From UBA724 sp964229545 (GTDB lineage Bacteria > Bacteroidota > Bacteroidia > Flavobacteriales > Flavobacteriaceae), in assembly GCA_964229545.1 (NCBI GenBank), contig CAXRDP010000026.1, positions 1 to 37,103 on the forward strand: a stretch of 37,103 nt of DNA, read 5' to 3'. Numbering within the stretch: the first letter of the stretch is position 1; each line of letters begins with the position of its first letter. Positions 7,741 to 13,837 of the stretch are shown here, piece after piece. The translations under genes and the position numbers were made by a program. Under the pieces are notes generated by a model. That model was not told the DNA's origin, did no database searches, and worked only from the letters and a program-made list of their open reading frames with translations.

Positions 7741-8196
7741 TTAATTCTTACGTTTTACAGACCAGTAGAACCGAAAATGACAAACCTGTTGACCCGTAGC
7801 ATCCACTCCAGAACATTCTAACCAAGCAGCCTCGCCTTGACCACTCTCCAAAGCAGCATCAATGAGCAATTCCGCTTCGCGGCCTTGTGTGCATTTAAAA
7901 TGGATAAGACCTGTAGCTTTTTTCGAAAAGGTAGCTTCGGTTTGGGTAAGTAACATAGACACAGAAGATTTTCTTTTCTCTATAGCATCTAAAAGTAACA
8001 CACCAGTTGCCAACTCAGCAGCCATGCCCTGAACCGCCCAAAACATAGAGCGAAAAGGATTTTGGTTGATCCAACGATGTCGAACAACCACTACGGCCGC
8101 GCCATTTTGAAGGCTTTTTAACCGAATGCCACTCAAAAACACCAAAGGGAGTTTGAACAAACTAAACCAAGTTATGGTACGGGATGTAATTTTCAT
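7741..8196 (-). CDS. DUF4442 domain protein, hotdog-fold
   Basis: A 151-residue protein matching DUF4442, a family related to hotdog-fold acyl-CoA thioesterases. Visible features are an N-terminal hydrophobic segment (WFSLFKLPLVFLSGIR), the stretch VRHRWINQNPFRSMFWAVQG near residues 37-60, and a C-terminal beta-rich half. The start is set at ATG 8196; an upstream extension to 8301 would read through the divergent PadR promoter and start codon and adds a Cys-rich tail with no family resemblance. The substrate is unknown. It is transcribed away from padR. Confidence 0.83.
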   Translation of the reverse strand: MKITSRTITWFSLFKLPLVFLSGIRLKSLQNGAAVVVVRHRWINQNPFRSMFWAVQGMAAELATGVLLLDAIEKRKSSVSMLLTQTEATFSKKATGLIHFKCTQGREAELLIDAALESGQGEAAWLECSGVDATGQQVCHFRFYWSVKRKN

Positions 8197-8229
8197 AAAA
8201 TCAAAGATATCATTAAAAATTTTTAGTAC

Positions 8230-8242
8230 TATGTAATACATA
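8230..8242. promoter_or_regulatory. candidate PadR operator, perfect palindrome
   Basis: TATGTAATACATA is a perfect inverted repeat of 6-bp arms around one central base. It lies 17 bp upstream of the -7 box of padR, roughly where the -33 region should be. ATGT/ACAT half-sites are typical of PadR-family operators, and PadR regulators commonly repress their own gene. The palindrome is seen; the role is inferred. Confidence 0.5.
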
Positions 8243-8258
8243 ATACCTTTCAATACAT

Positions 8259-8266
8259 TATATTTG
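8259..8266 (+). promoter_or_regulatory. -7 promoter box of padR-pspC operon
   Basis: TATATTTG matches the Bacteroidota -7 consensus TAnnTTTG exactly. The padR ATG begins only 9 bp after the last base, so transcription would start within a few bases of the start codon. No TTG-type -33 element is visible. Confidence 0.55.
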
Positions 8267-8274
8267 CAATAATC

Positions 8275-8613
8275 ATGAACACAGAAAACACAAAAGCGCA
8301 AATGCGCAAAGGGGTTTTAGAGTATTGCATATTGGCTGTATTGGAAAAAGAGCGCAAGTACGCTACAGAAATCCTAAACCATCTCAAAGAAGCCAAAATG
8401 ATCGTGGTAGAAGGCACGCTGTATCCCCTCTTGGCGCGTTTACGAACAGCTCGGCTGCTTGATTATGAATGGGAAGAATCTGCCAGTGGCCCACCTAGAA
8501 AATACTATCAAATCACCGAAGAAGGAAAGCTGTTTTTAAAAGAACTGACTTTGGGGTGGAAAGAACTCCAACAAGCTGTAGAACTATTGACAAAAAACCA
8601 TAAATCATCATGA
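8275..8613 (+). CDS. PadR-family transcriptional regulator
   Basis: A 112-residue PadR regulator of the short type: a winged helix-turn-helix (residues about 10-80, LEYCILAVLEKERKYATEI, then VVEGTLYPLLARLRTARLLD) followed by SGPPRKYYQITEEGKLFL, a family hallmark, and a short C-terminal dimerisation helix. It overlaps the pspC-domain gene by 4 bp (ATGA). The PadR-PspC pairing is common in Bacteroidota and suggests that it controls the downstream membrane protein, probably in envelope stress. A palindrome at 8230-8242 is the likely operator. Confidence 0.93.
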   Translation: MNTENTKAQMRKGVLEYCILAVLEKERKYATEILNHLKEAKMIVVEGTLYPLLARLRTARLLDYEWEESASGPPRKYYQITEEGKLFLKELTLGWKELQQAVELLTKNHKSS

Positions 8614-9644
8614 ACACAACCCTAAACATCAACCTCGGCGGACAACATTTTTACATTGATCAAAATGCTCATGAAAAATTGCATGAATATTTGGAGGCCA
8701 TCAAGAATCATTTTCAAGACCAAGACTTGAGAGAGGAGATTCTTACAGATATTGAATCTCGAATTGCGGAATTGCTCAACGATAGAATCAAGCATGAGCG
8801 ACAAGTCATTTCGGTCGAAGATGTAGCTCACATTATAGAGGTCATGGGGCAGCCCAATGCCTTTAAAATGGACTCAGAAGCAATAGATGAGGAAGAAAAA
8901 TCCACTCATAAAAGAAAATTATTTAGAGATCCGGATGATAAAATTTTTAGCGGAGTTGCTGCCGGTGTGGCTCATTATTTCGGATTGCAAGTCAAATGGG
9001 TGCGTTTGATCTGGCTTTTTTTGGGCTTATTTTCTTGGGGTGGATTTGTATTTATCTACCTGATACTATGGATTGTACTTTCCGAAGCAAAGACAACAGC
9101 TGAAAAGTTGATGATGCGTGGAGAACCTATCAATGTATCCAATTTGGAAAAAAAAATTAAAGAAGGAATTGATGACGTAACCCAACGTGTTAAAAACAAA
9201 GATTATGAGGCCACTGGTGAAAAAATACGCTCTAAAACCAAAGGTTTTTTTGATGGATTGGCCCAAACACTCAATAAGTTCATCAAATTCTTTACACAGT
9301 TTATGGGTCTTATACTTGTTTTGGCTAGTTCGATCGGTTTGTTTGGTTTACTGATTGTTTTGTTTACACTGGGCCTATACGAATTGTTTAACGTCACTTG
9401 GGGCGACCCTTTTTGGCCACCTATTGACATTGTCCATATGGGAATCCCGCTTTGGTGGGCCGTAGTTCCGGTCCTTTTTGTGGGAGCAGTCCCCATCATC
9501 TATCTGTTAATGTTGGGCAAGTGGCTTATCTATCCAAAACGTGTCTACGCACTTCGCTTGCACCTGTTGCTACTTGGCGTCTGGATGCTTTCTATCATGC
9601 TAACCATCGGAGTAGGCATGCGGTATGTTTCGGGTTTTATCTAG
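8610..9644 (+). CDS. PspC-domain membrane protein
   Basis: A 344-residue inner-membrane protein. Residues 1-90 form a soluble acidic N-terminal domain (DLREEILTDIESRIAELL). A PspC domain follows at about 105-155 (KLFRDPDDKIFSGVAAGVAH with a strong membrane segment after VRLIWLFLGLF). A charged cytoplasmic or coiled stretch comes next, then three further hydrophobic segments at about 225-260, 280-305 and 318-338. PspC domains belong to the phage-shock envelope stress response; here there is no PspA or PspB and the partner is the PadR regulator upstream. The 3' end stops 2 bp from the convergent trxB stop. Confidence 0.9.
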   Translation: MNTTLNINLGGQHFYIDQNAHEKLHEYLEAIKNHFQDQDLREEILTDIESRIAELLNDRIKHERQVISVEDVAHIIEVMGQPNAFKMDSEAIDEEEKSTHKRKLFRDPDDKIFSGVAAGVAHYFGLQVKWVRLIWLFLGLFSWGGFVFIYLILWIVLSEAKTTAEKLMMRGEPINVSNLEKKIKEGIDDVTQRVKNKDYEATGEKIRSKTKGFFDGLAQTLNKFIKFFTQFMGLILVLASSIGLFGLLIVLFTLGLYELFNVTWGDPFWPPIDIVHMGIPLWWAVVPVLFVGAVPIIYLLMLGKWLIYPKRVYALRLHLLLLGVWMLSIMLTIGVGMRYVSGFI

Positions 9645-9646
9645 AC

Positions 9647-10585
9647 CTATAGGGTTGCCAAATAACGTTCGGCATCCAAAGCCGCCATACAACCTGTTCC
9701 AGCAGCCGTAACCGCTTGGCGGTATTCTTTGTCTTGCACATCACCAGAGGCAAACACTCCGGGCAAATTGGTATGGGTTGATTTTCCTTTGGTAATCAAA
9801 TAGCCAGCTTCATCCATATCGAGTTGGCCTTTAAAAATTTCAGTGTTGGGTTTATGCCCGATGGCAATAAAAAGGCCCGTGATGGCAATCTCCTCTTTTT
9901 CACCTGTTTGATTATTAACCATACGCAATCCTTCCACCACCTGATCACCTAATACTTCATCAATTTCGGTGTTATACCGCAAGTCGATGTTTGGAGTTGA
10001 GGTGACTCGGTGTTGCATGGCTTTAGAAGCGCGCATATGGTCTTTGCGAACCAGCATGGTAACCTTGGTACAAATGTTGGCCAAATAGGTGGCTTCTTCA
10101 CAGGCTGTATCTCCTCCACCCACAATGGCTACTTCCTGACCTTTGTAAAAAAAGCCATCACATACCGCACAAGCCGATACCCCACCCCCACGCAAGCGTT
10201 GCTCACTAGGCAAACCTAGATATTTAGCGGTTGCGCCTGTCGCAATGATGATTGTCTTAGCCTCAATGGTTTTGTCATTATCGATATTGACTTTGTGTGT
10301 TCCGCCATTTTCTTTTGACAATTCAACAGCAGTGGCCATTCCAATACGTACTTCGGTACCAAAACGTTCGGCTTGTTGTTGGAGTTGCACCATCATGGTA
10401 GGGCCATCTACGCCTTGAGGGTATCCAGGAAAATTATCTACTTCGGTTGTGGTTGTCAGTTGGCCACCGGGCTCCATACCCGTGTAGAGTATGGGTTTAA
10501 GATCTGCTCTAGCAGCATAGATAGCTGCGGTATATCCGGCGGGTCCTGAACCAATGATAAGGGTTTTTAGAGGTTGGGTTTGCAT
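9647..10585 (-). CDS. trxB: thioredoxin reductase
   Basis: A 312-residue flavoprotein that reduces thioredoxin with NADPH. The FAD motif GSGPAGYTAAIYAARA lies at residues 12-27, PGGQL near 40, the redox-active pair C139-C142 in SACAVCDG, the NADPH motif GGGDTACEEA near 158, and the C-terminal FAD segment ASGDVQDKEYRQAVTAAG. The length matches the family. It is transcribed alone toward the PspC gene, and the upstream 780 bp hold only tRNA-related sequence read the other way. It likely works with the OxyR regulon, although no OxyR site can be seen. Confidence 0.96.
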   Translation of the reverse strand: MQTQPLKTLIIGSGPAGYTAAIYAARADLKPILYTGMEPGGQLTTTTEVDNFPGYPQGVDGPTMMVQLQQQAERFGTEVRIGMATAVELSKENGGTHKVNIDNDKTIEAKTIIIATGATAKYLGLPSEQRLRGGGVSACAVCDGFFYKGQEVAIVGGGDTACEEATYLANICTKVTMLVRKDHMRASKAMQHRVTSTPNIDLRYNTEIDEVLGDQVVEGLRMVNNQTGEKEEIAITGLFIAIGHKPNTEIFKGQLDMDEAGYLITKGKSTHTNLPGVFASGDVQDKEYRQAVTAAGTGCMAALDAERYLATL

Positions 10586-10753
10586 TGACTTTGATTTGAA
10601 TGGGCTAAAATTAGGGTTTATGAATAAAAATAAGAGGTAAATCTTATCAAAAGTTATAAAACAAGTATTGGTTTTGTTTATGTAATCTTCTAAAGGTTTA
10701 TTTCTGCAAAAAACAACTTCTTTTTATTGATTGACAACCAAGCCAAAAAAGCG

Positions 10754-10784
10754 TTTGCAATTCGTGTGTAATGGTCTATATTTG
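10754..10784 (+). promoter_or_regulatory. promoter of the tRNA-Pro region
   Basis: TTTG at 10754-10757 and TATATTTG at 10777-10784, separated by 19 bp, match the Bacteroidota housekeeping promoter (TTTG, about 17-23 bp, TAnnTTTG). Transcription would begin near 10790 and run through the repeat region into both tRNA-Pro genes. Confidence 0.65.
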
Positions 10785-10839
10785 CAGACCGTTTTACGGA
10801 AAGAAAACAGCATTATTGCTGTCCTATTGAAATATTGCT

Positions 10840-10866
10840 CACGGTTTAAATTCCGTTTCGGGGTGT
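10840..10866 (+). repeat. 27-bp direct repeat, copy 1 (holds a tRNA-Pro 5' end)
   Basis: Identical over 27 bp to 10955-10981. The copy at 10955 is the leader plus first 8 bases of tRNA-Pro(TGG); this copy has the same leader and the same 8 tRNA bases but then runs into unrelated hairpin sequence. It looks like a leftover of a duplicated tRNA gene whose body was replaced. Confidence 0.8.
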
Positions 10867-10870
10867 CGTA

Positions 10871-10909
10871 CCGCAGAGATTGCGGCATAAACTCCGCCCG
10901 GAACCGGGC
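10871..10909. repeat. two consecutive hairpins between the 27-bp repeats
   Basis: Two perfect inverted repeats follow the truncated tRNA start: CCGCA/TGCGG with a 5-nt loop (10871-10885) and GCCCGG-AA-CCGGGC (10896-10909). The second has too short a loop to fold fully as RNA but would form a cruciform-like palindrome. No T-tract follows, so they are not classic terminators. They may be processing structures or part of a small repeat element. Confidence 0.6.
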
Positions 10910-10954
10910 TACTAATTGTAGCTTTAATTACAAAAACCGTTTTGACATACTGAC

Positions 10955-10981
10955 CACGGTTTAAATTCCGTTTCGGGGTGT
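10955..10981 (+). repeat. 27-bp direct repeat, copy 2
   Basis: Second copy of the repeat at 10840-10866; it covers the 19 bp before and the first 8 bases of tRNA-Pro(TGG). Confidence 0.8.
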
Positions 10982-11048
10982 AGCGTAGCCCGGTTATCGC
11001 GCCTGCTTTGGGAGCAGGAGGTCGCAGGTTCGAATCCTGCCACCCCGA
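10974..11048 (+). tRNA. tRNA-Pro (anticodon TGG)
   Basis: A 75-nt cloverleaf: acceptor CGGGGTG pairs with CACCCCG, the anticodon stem CCTGC/GCAGG encloses the 7-nt loop TTTGGGA with anticodon TGG at 11009-11011, and the T arm is GCAGG/CCTGC around TTCGAAT. The discriminator base is A, and CCA is not encoded. It reads the CCA and, through wobble, other Pro codons. A second tRNA-Pro follows 17 bp downstream. Confidence 0.97.
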
Positions 11049-11065
11049 CAAAACATTTTCCTTTT

Positions 11066-11139
11066 CGGGATGTGGCGCAGCCTGGTAGCGCACACGCATG
11101 GGGTGCGTGGGGTCGCAGGTTCAAATCCTGTCATCCCGA
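11066..11139 (+). tRNA. tRNA-Pro (anticodon GGG)
   Basis: A 74-nt cloverleaf: acceptor CGGGATG pairs with CATCCCG, D arm GCGC/GCGC, anticodon stem CACGC/GCGTG with loop ATGGGGT and anticodon GGG at 11100-11102, T arm GCAGG/CCTGT around TTCAAAT with one G-T pair. Discriminator A, no encoded CCA. It lies 17 bp after tRNA-Pro(TGG), so both probably share one transcript. Confidence 0.95.
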
Positions 11140-11176
11140 CAACTTTTTCTTTCTATGGCTGCATTTGGCAGCGCAT
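11127..11176 (+). repeat. about 50-bp direct repeat, copy 1
   Basis: From the 3' part of tRNA-Pro(GGG) (CCTGTCATCCCGACAAC) through a D-arm-like segment to GCAGCGCAT. It recurs at 11262-11312 with one substitution (ggC/ggT) and one extra T. Confidence 0.85.
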
Positions 11177-11225
11177 CCCGATGAAGTCGGGAGGGTCGCA
11201 GGTTTAAACTAAGCGAAGCGTTCTC

Positions 11226-11238
11226 ACGCCTTTGGCGT
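11226..11238. repeat. hairpin ACGCC-TTT-GGCGT inside the broken tRNA
   Basis: A perfect 5-bp inverted repeat with 3-nt loop within the sequence inserted in the T arm of the broken tRNA copy. It lies 11 bp before a second palindrome, suggesting a small palindromic element. Confidence 0.6.
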
Positions 11239-11248
11239 AATCCTGCCT

Positions 11249-11262
11249 GCCTGCCGGCAGGC
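11249..11262. repeat. REP-like palindrome GCCTGCCGGCAGGC
   Basis: A perfect 14-bp palindrome, preceded by another CCTG unit. Elements built on CCTGCCGGCAGG are scattered in many Bacteroidota genomes and give rise to spurious small ORFs with PAGRQ peptides; that recollection is from general knowledge. Here it sits inside a broken tRNA copy. Confidence 0.65.
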
Positions 11263-11312
11263 CTGTCATCCCGACAACTTTTTTCTTTCTATGGTTGCAT
11301 TTGGCAGCGCAT
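11262..11312 (+). repeat. about 50-bp direct repeat, copy 2
   Basis: Second copy of 11127-11176. It starts with the tRNA 3' end CCTGTCATCCCGA and ends with the D-arm-like GGCAGCGCAT, after which the sequence runs into the leader of the PQQ-dehydrogenase gene. Confidence 0.85.
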
Positions 11313-11363
11313 TCCTCTTTTTCTTCCATAAAAATTTGCCTATTTTGGCAGTAAAATACGCCC

Positions 11364-12482
11364 ATGAAAAAGACAAGCATCTCTTTGTTGTTCTTACTTA
11401 TCGTTTGCACAGCCTGTGCTCAAAAAGATACTTCCATACAAACCCCATCTCGCATCGACTACGATTTGGAGTTGGTTGTTCCCGAACTTGAAATACCCTG
11501 GGGAATCGCCATGCTCCCCGATAACAGCCTGCTCATCACTGAAAAGTCGGGAAAACTTATTCATTTTAAAGATGGAAATAAGATAGAAATTGGTGGTATG
11601 CCTGACACCTACGTTCGTGGACAAGGTGGACTCATGGGAATAGCCCTACATCCTGATTTCACAAACAACCAAAGAATTTATTTTTCCCAATCCTCTGTTG
11701 TTGACAGCGAGGAAGATGGAGGCAATACAGCACTTTTTAGCGCCATTCTTTCAGAAAATAAGCTTAATGATGTGAAATTACTTTATAAAGCCCAACCAAA
11801 CACACGTGTTGGCAGACACTTTGGGTCGAGAATTGTTTTTGACAATAAAGGTTTTCTCTACTTCACTGTCGGAGACAGAGGCAAACGAGATGACAATCCT
11901 CAAGACCTCACTCGTGACGGTGGTAAGGTCTACCGTCTCCATGACGATGGGCGCATCCCCGATGACAATCCTTTTACAGAAATTATCGGAGCCAAAAAAG
12001 CCATCTACTCCTACGGACACCGAAACCCACAAGGGATGACCCTACACCCACAAACAGGTGGCATTTGGACAAACGAACATGGGCCTTTGGGTGGAGACGA
12101 AATCAATATCGTTCGCGCTGGTGCTAACTATGGTTGGCCAGTGATCACCTATGGAAAAAACTATTCTGGAACCACCATTACCACAGAAACTTCTCGTCCC
12201 GGCATGGAACAACCTTTGTATTATTGGATTCCTTCTATAGCACCTTCGGGAATGGCATTTGTACACGGTGATGTGTATCCAGATTGGAACGGTAGTTTAT
12301 TGGTCGGTTCATTAAAGTTTGAATATTTAGAACGCTTGGTTATTGAAAACAACCAAGTCACCTACCGAGAAAAAGTAGCAGAAAACATAGGACGTGTTCG
12401 GGATGTTATTGTCGGTTCAGACGGATACATCTATATGGCCGTTGAAGGAAAAGGAATCTATAAAATTACACCTAAAAAGTGA
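11364..12482 (+). CDS. PQQ-dependent sugar dehydrogenase-like lipoprotein (soluble GDH/YliI family)
   Basis: A 372-residue six-bladed beta-propeller. The signal ends with a lipobox-like VCTAC (Cys18), so the protein should be a periplasmic or outer-membrane lipoprotein. Family motifs are IPWGIAMLPDNSLLITEK (residues about 43-60), GLMGIALHPDF, HFGSRIVFD, SYGHRNPQGM and NEHGPLGGDEIN, which include residues that bind calcium and PQQ in the soluble aldose dehydrogenases. It should oxidise a sugar and pass electrons to an acceptor; the cytochrome c encoded next, overlapping by 4 bp, is the obvious candidate. The sugar is unknown. Confidence 0.9.
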   Translation: MKKTSISLLFLLIVCTACAQKDTSIQTPSRIDYDLELVVPELEIPWGIAMLPDNSLLITEKSGKLIHFKDGNKIEIGGMPDTYVRGQGGLMGIALHPDFTNNQRIYFSQSSVVDSEEDGGNTALFSAILSENKLNDVKLLYKAQPNTRVGRHFGSRIVFDNKGFLYFTVGDRGKRDDNPQDLTRDGGKVYRLHDDGRIPDDNPFTEIIGAKKAIYSYGHRNPQGMTLHPQTGGIWTNEHGPLGGDEINIVRAGANYGWPVITYGKNYSGTTITTETSRPGMEQPLYYWIPSIAPSGMAFVHGDVYPDWNGSLLVGSLKFEYLERLVIENNQVTYREKVAENIGRVRDVIVGSDGYIYMAVEGKGIYKITPKK

Positions 12483-12871
12483 GGAATTTATTGTTAGTCT
12501 TATTGTTACCTTTTGTGGGTTGGGCTCAAGACATTCGCAATAGTGAGAGCTATGCCAACGGCCAGATGCTATACGAAGATTTTTGTATGCTTTGCCATAT
12601 GGCCAACGGCAAAGGAGTGCCTAAAGCCTTTCCTCCTTTAGCCAATTCTGATTATTTAAAAGATATCAAGGCCACTGTCAATAGCATCAAATATGGTCTC
12701 AATGGTCCCATTGTTGTCAATGGAATAAAGTACAACAGTGTGATGGCGCCCATGGGTTTAGATGACCAAGAGGTAGCCGATGTCACCAACTACATTTTAA
12801 ACACTTGGGGCAATCGTCACAACCAACGCATCACCAAACAGATGGTAGAAAAACTTACCAAAAAAGAATGA
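12479..12871 (+). CDS. small c-type cytochrome, periplasmic
   Basis: A 130-residue monohaem cytochrome c. It starts at GTG 12479 in a GTGA overlap with the dehydrogenase stop. Residues 1-17 are a signal peptide (LLLVLLLPFVGWAQ). The haem-binding CMLCH motif lies near residue 36-40, followed by the family NGKGVPKAFPPLANSDYL; the probable distal Met ligand is in VMAPMGLDDQEVADV. It probably accepts electrons from the PQQ enzyme upstream. It overlaps the uridine kinase gene by 4 bp, an odd functional neighbour. Confidence 0.93.
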   Translation: MRNLLLVLLLPFVGWAQDIRNSESYANGQMLYEDFCMLCHMANGKGVPKAFPPLANSDYLKDIKATVNSIKYGLNGPIVVNGIKYNSVMAPMGLDDQEVADVTNYILNTWGNRHNQRITKQMVEKLTKKE

Positions 12872-13476
12872 CACTAATAGGCGTATGTGGTGGGTCTGGC
12901 TCTGGAAAAACCACCCTGGTACGAGCATTGCAAAATCAACTAGGGGCAGATCACTTAGGAGTTGTTTCTCAAGATTCTTATTACAAACATCACCCCCATT
13001 TGAGTTTTGAACAGCGTTGTAAGCTTAATTTTGATCACCCAGATGCTATTGATTATAAGCTTTTTGGAAAGCATTTACGTTTGTTACAGTCAGGGCATGA
13101 CGTAGAAATACCTTCCTATTCTTTTGAAACACACCTCAGGAATGACCACACACAACATATTGCACCCAAGGAGATTATGGTAGTGGAGGGAATTCTGATT
13201 TTTTCAAACCCAAAATTATACGCACTATTCGATCATAGTGTGTTTATAGATAGTGATGAAAACACCCGCCTTCAACGCCGAATAGCACGTGACGTTAAGG
13301 AACGTGGTCGCAGTACAGAAGAAGTAGCATCTCGGTTTAGAGATACCATCAAACCTATGCATGATCTTTTTATTGAGCCACACAAAAAAACGGCCGATCG
13401 GGTGTTTGACAACTCTGCTAATGATATTAGTAAAATTCAAGACTTTTGTGAAGTCATTATAAGCCTAATAAAGTGA
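12868..13476 (+). CDS. udk: uridine kinase
   Basis: A 202-residue P-loop kinase that phosphorylates uridine and cytidine for nucleotide salvage. The Walker A motif GGSGSGKTT lies at residues 8-16, DSYYKHHPHLSFEQR near 40-55, NFDHPDAIDY near 60, and VVEGILIFSNPKL near 108. The ATG at 12868 overlaps the cytochrome stop (ATGA) and gives the family length; a longer in-frame start at 12805 would add 21 residues read from inside the cytochrome gene. It overlaps the ftsB-like gene by 4 bp. Confidence 0.95.
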   Translation: MTLIGVCGGSGSGKTTLVRALQNQLGADHLGVVSQDSYYKHHPHLSFEQRCKLNFDHPDAIDYKLFGKHLRLLQSGHDVEIPSYSFETHLRNDHTQHIAPKEIMVVEGILIFSNPKLYALFDHSVFIDSDENTRLQRRIARDVKERGRSTEEVASRFRDTIKPMHDLFIEPHKKTADRVFDNSANDISKIQDFCEVIISLIK

Positions 13477-13799
13477 AAACACTCAAAAACATTTGGAACA
13501 CTCCGTGGGTTAGACGTCTGACCAATGTATATGTGCTTGTGAGTGTTGTATTTGTTCTTTGGATGCTTTTTTTTGACACCAATTCTTTGCGTATCTATTG
13601 GAGCCTAAATCAGAAAGTCAAAGAATTGGAAAAACAAAAACAAAGTCTTATCCAAGAAATTGAAGCGGACCAAGCCTTTATTGAAATGATGAAGGACACG
13701 ACTTCTTTGGAACGCTTTGGCAGAGAAAAATATTTTCTTAAAAAAGCCAACGAAGACATATACATTATTGATTTCCATGACTCTTTACGAGTTGAGTAG
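13473..13799 (+). CDS. septum formation initiator, FtsB/DivIC family
   Basis: A 108-residue bitopic membrane protein: a short cytoplasmic N-terminus, one transmembrane helix (residues about 18-38, VYVLVSVVFVLWMLFF), a coiled coil at about 45-80 (LNQKVKELEKQKQSLIQEIE) and a C-terminal segment with the family LERFGREKYFLKKANEDIYII. FtsB/DivIC links FtsL and FtsQ in the divisome. Start is GTG 13473 in a GTGA overlap with udk; no other start leaves the helix intact. The udk-ftsB order is common in Flavobacteria. Confidence 0.92.
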   Translation: MKTLKNIWNTPWVRRLTNVYVLVSVVFVLWMLFFDTNSLRIYWSLNQKVKELEKQKQSLIQEIEADQAFIEMMKDTTSLERFGREKYFLKKANEDIYIIDFHDSLRVE

Positions 13800-13800
13800 A

Positions 13801-13833
13801 TTTGTTATGCGTGCATAAAAAATTGTATTTTTA
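13801..13833 (+). promoter_or_regulatory. candidate promoter of the SDR gene
   Basis: TTTG at 13801-13804 and TATTTTTA at 13826-13833 (seven of eight consensus positions) are 21 bp apart. The ATG follows the box by only 4 bp, so the mRNA would be leaderless. Confidence 0.4.
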
Positions 13834-13837
13834 ACGC

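Larger units (their letters stand above)
11149..11274 (+). pseudogene. broken tRNA-Pro-like copy with insertions
   Basis: The sequence keeps tRNA landmarks but cannot fold as a tRNA. A D-arm-like part (GGCTGCATTTGGCAGCGC, 11157-11174) aligns with the D arm of tRNA-Pro(GGG). It is followed by an anticodon-like hairpin (TCCCGA/TCGGGA, 11176-11192), the start of a T arm (GGGTCGCAGGTTTAAA, 11193-11208) and, after about 53 bp of inserted sequence, the T-arm/acceptor 3' end CCTGTCATCCCGA (11262-11274). The 5' acceptor strand is absent (TTCTAT cannot pair with CATCCCG). A second D-arm fragment lies at 11291-11311. It reads as a duplicated tRNA gene in decay. Confidence 0.75.

Noticed and set aside
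8197..8301. N-terminal extension of the DUF4442 gene to 8301
   Set aside because: It would cross the divergent padR promoter and start; the family sequence begins at ATG 8196.
10896..10909. Palindrome GCCCGG-AA-CCGGGC as a rho-independent terminator
   Set aside because: It has a two-base loop and no T-tract after it, and transcription must continue to the downstream tRNAs.
10731..11124. Several short frames through the tRNA-Pro region
   Set aside because: They overlap intact tRNA genes and repeats, and their peptides only reflect the tRNA sequence.
11149..11274. tRNA-like sequence with GAA in an anticodon-like loop, which could be called tRNA-Phe
   Set aside because: The 5' acceptor does not pair with the 3' end and the T arm is interrupted by 53 bp, so it cannot be a functional tRNA.
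11204..11410. A 68-codon minus-strand frame with a GLPAGRQD peptide
   Set aside because: The peptide is a translation of the REP-like palindrome; the rest overlaps a broken tRNA and the dehydrogenase leader.
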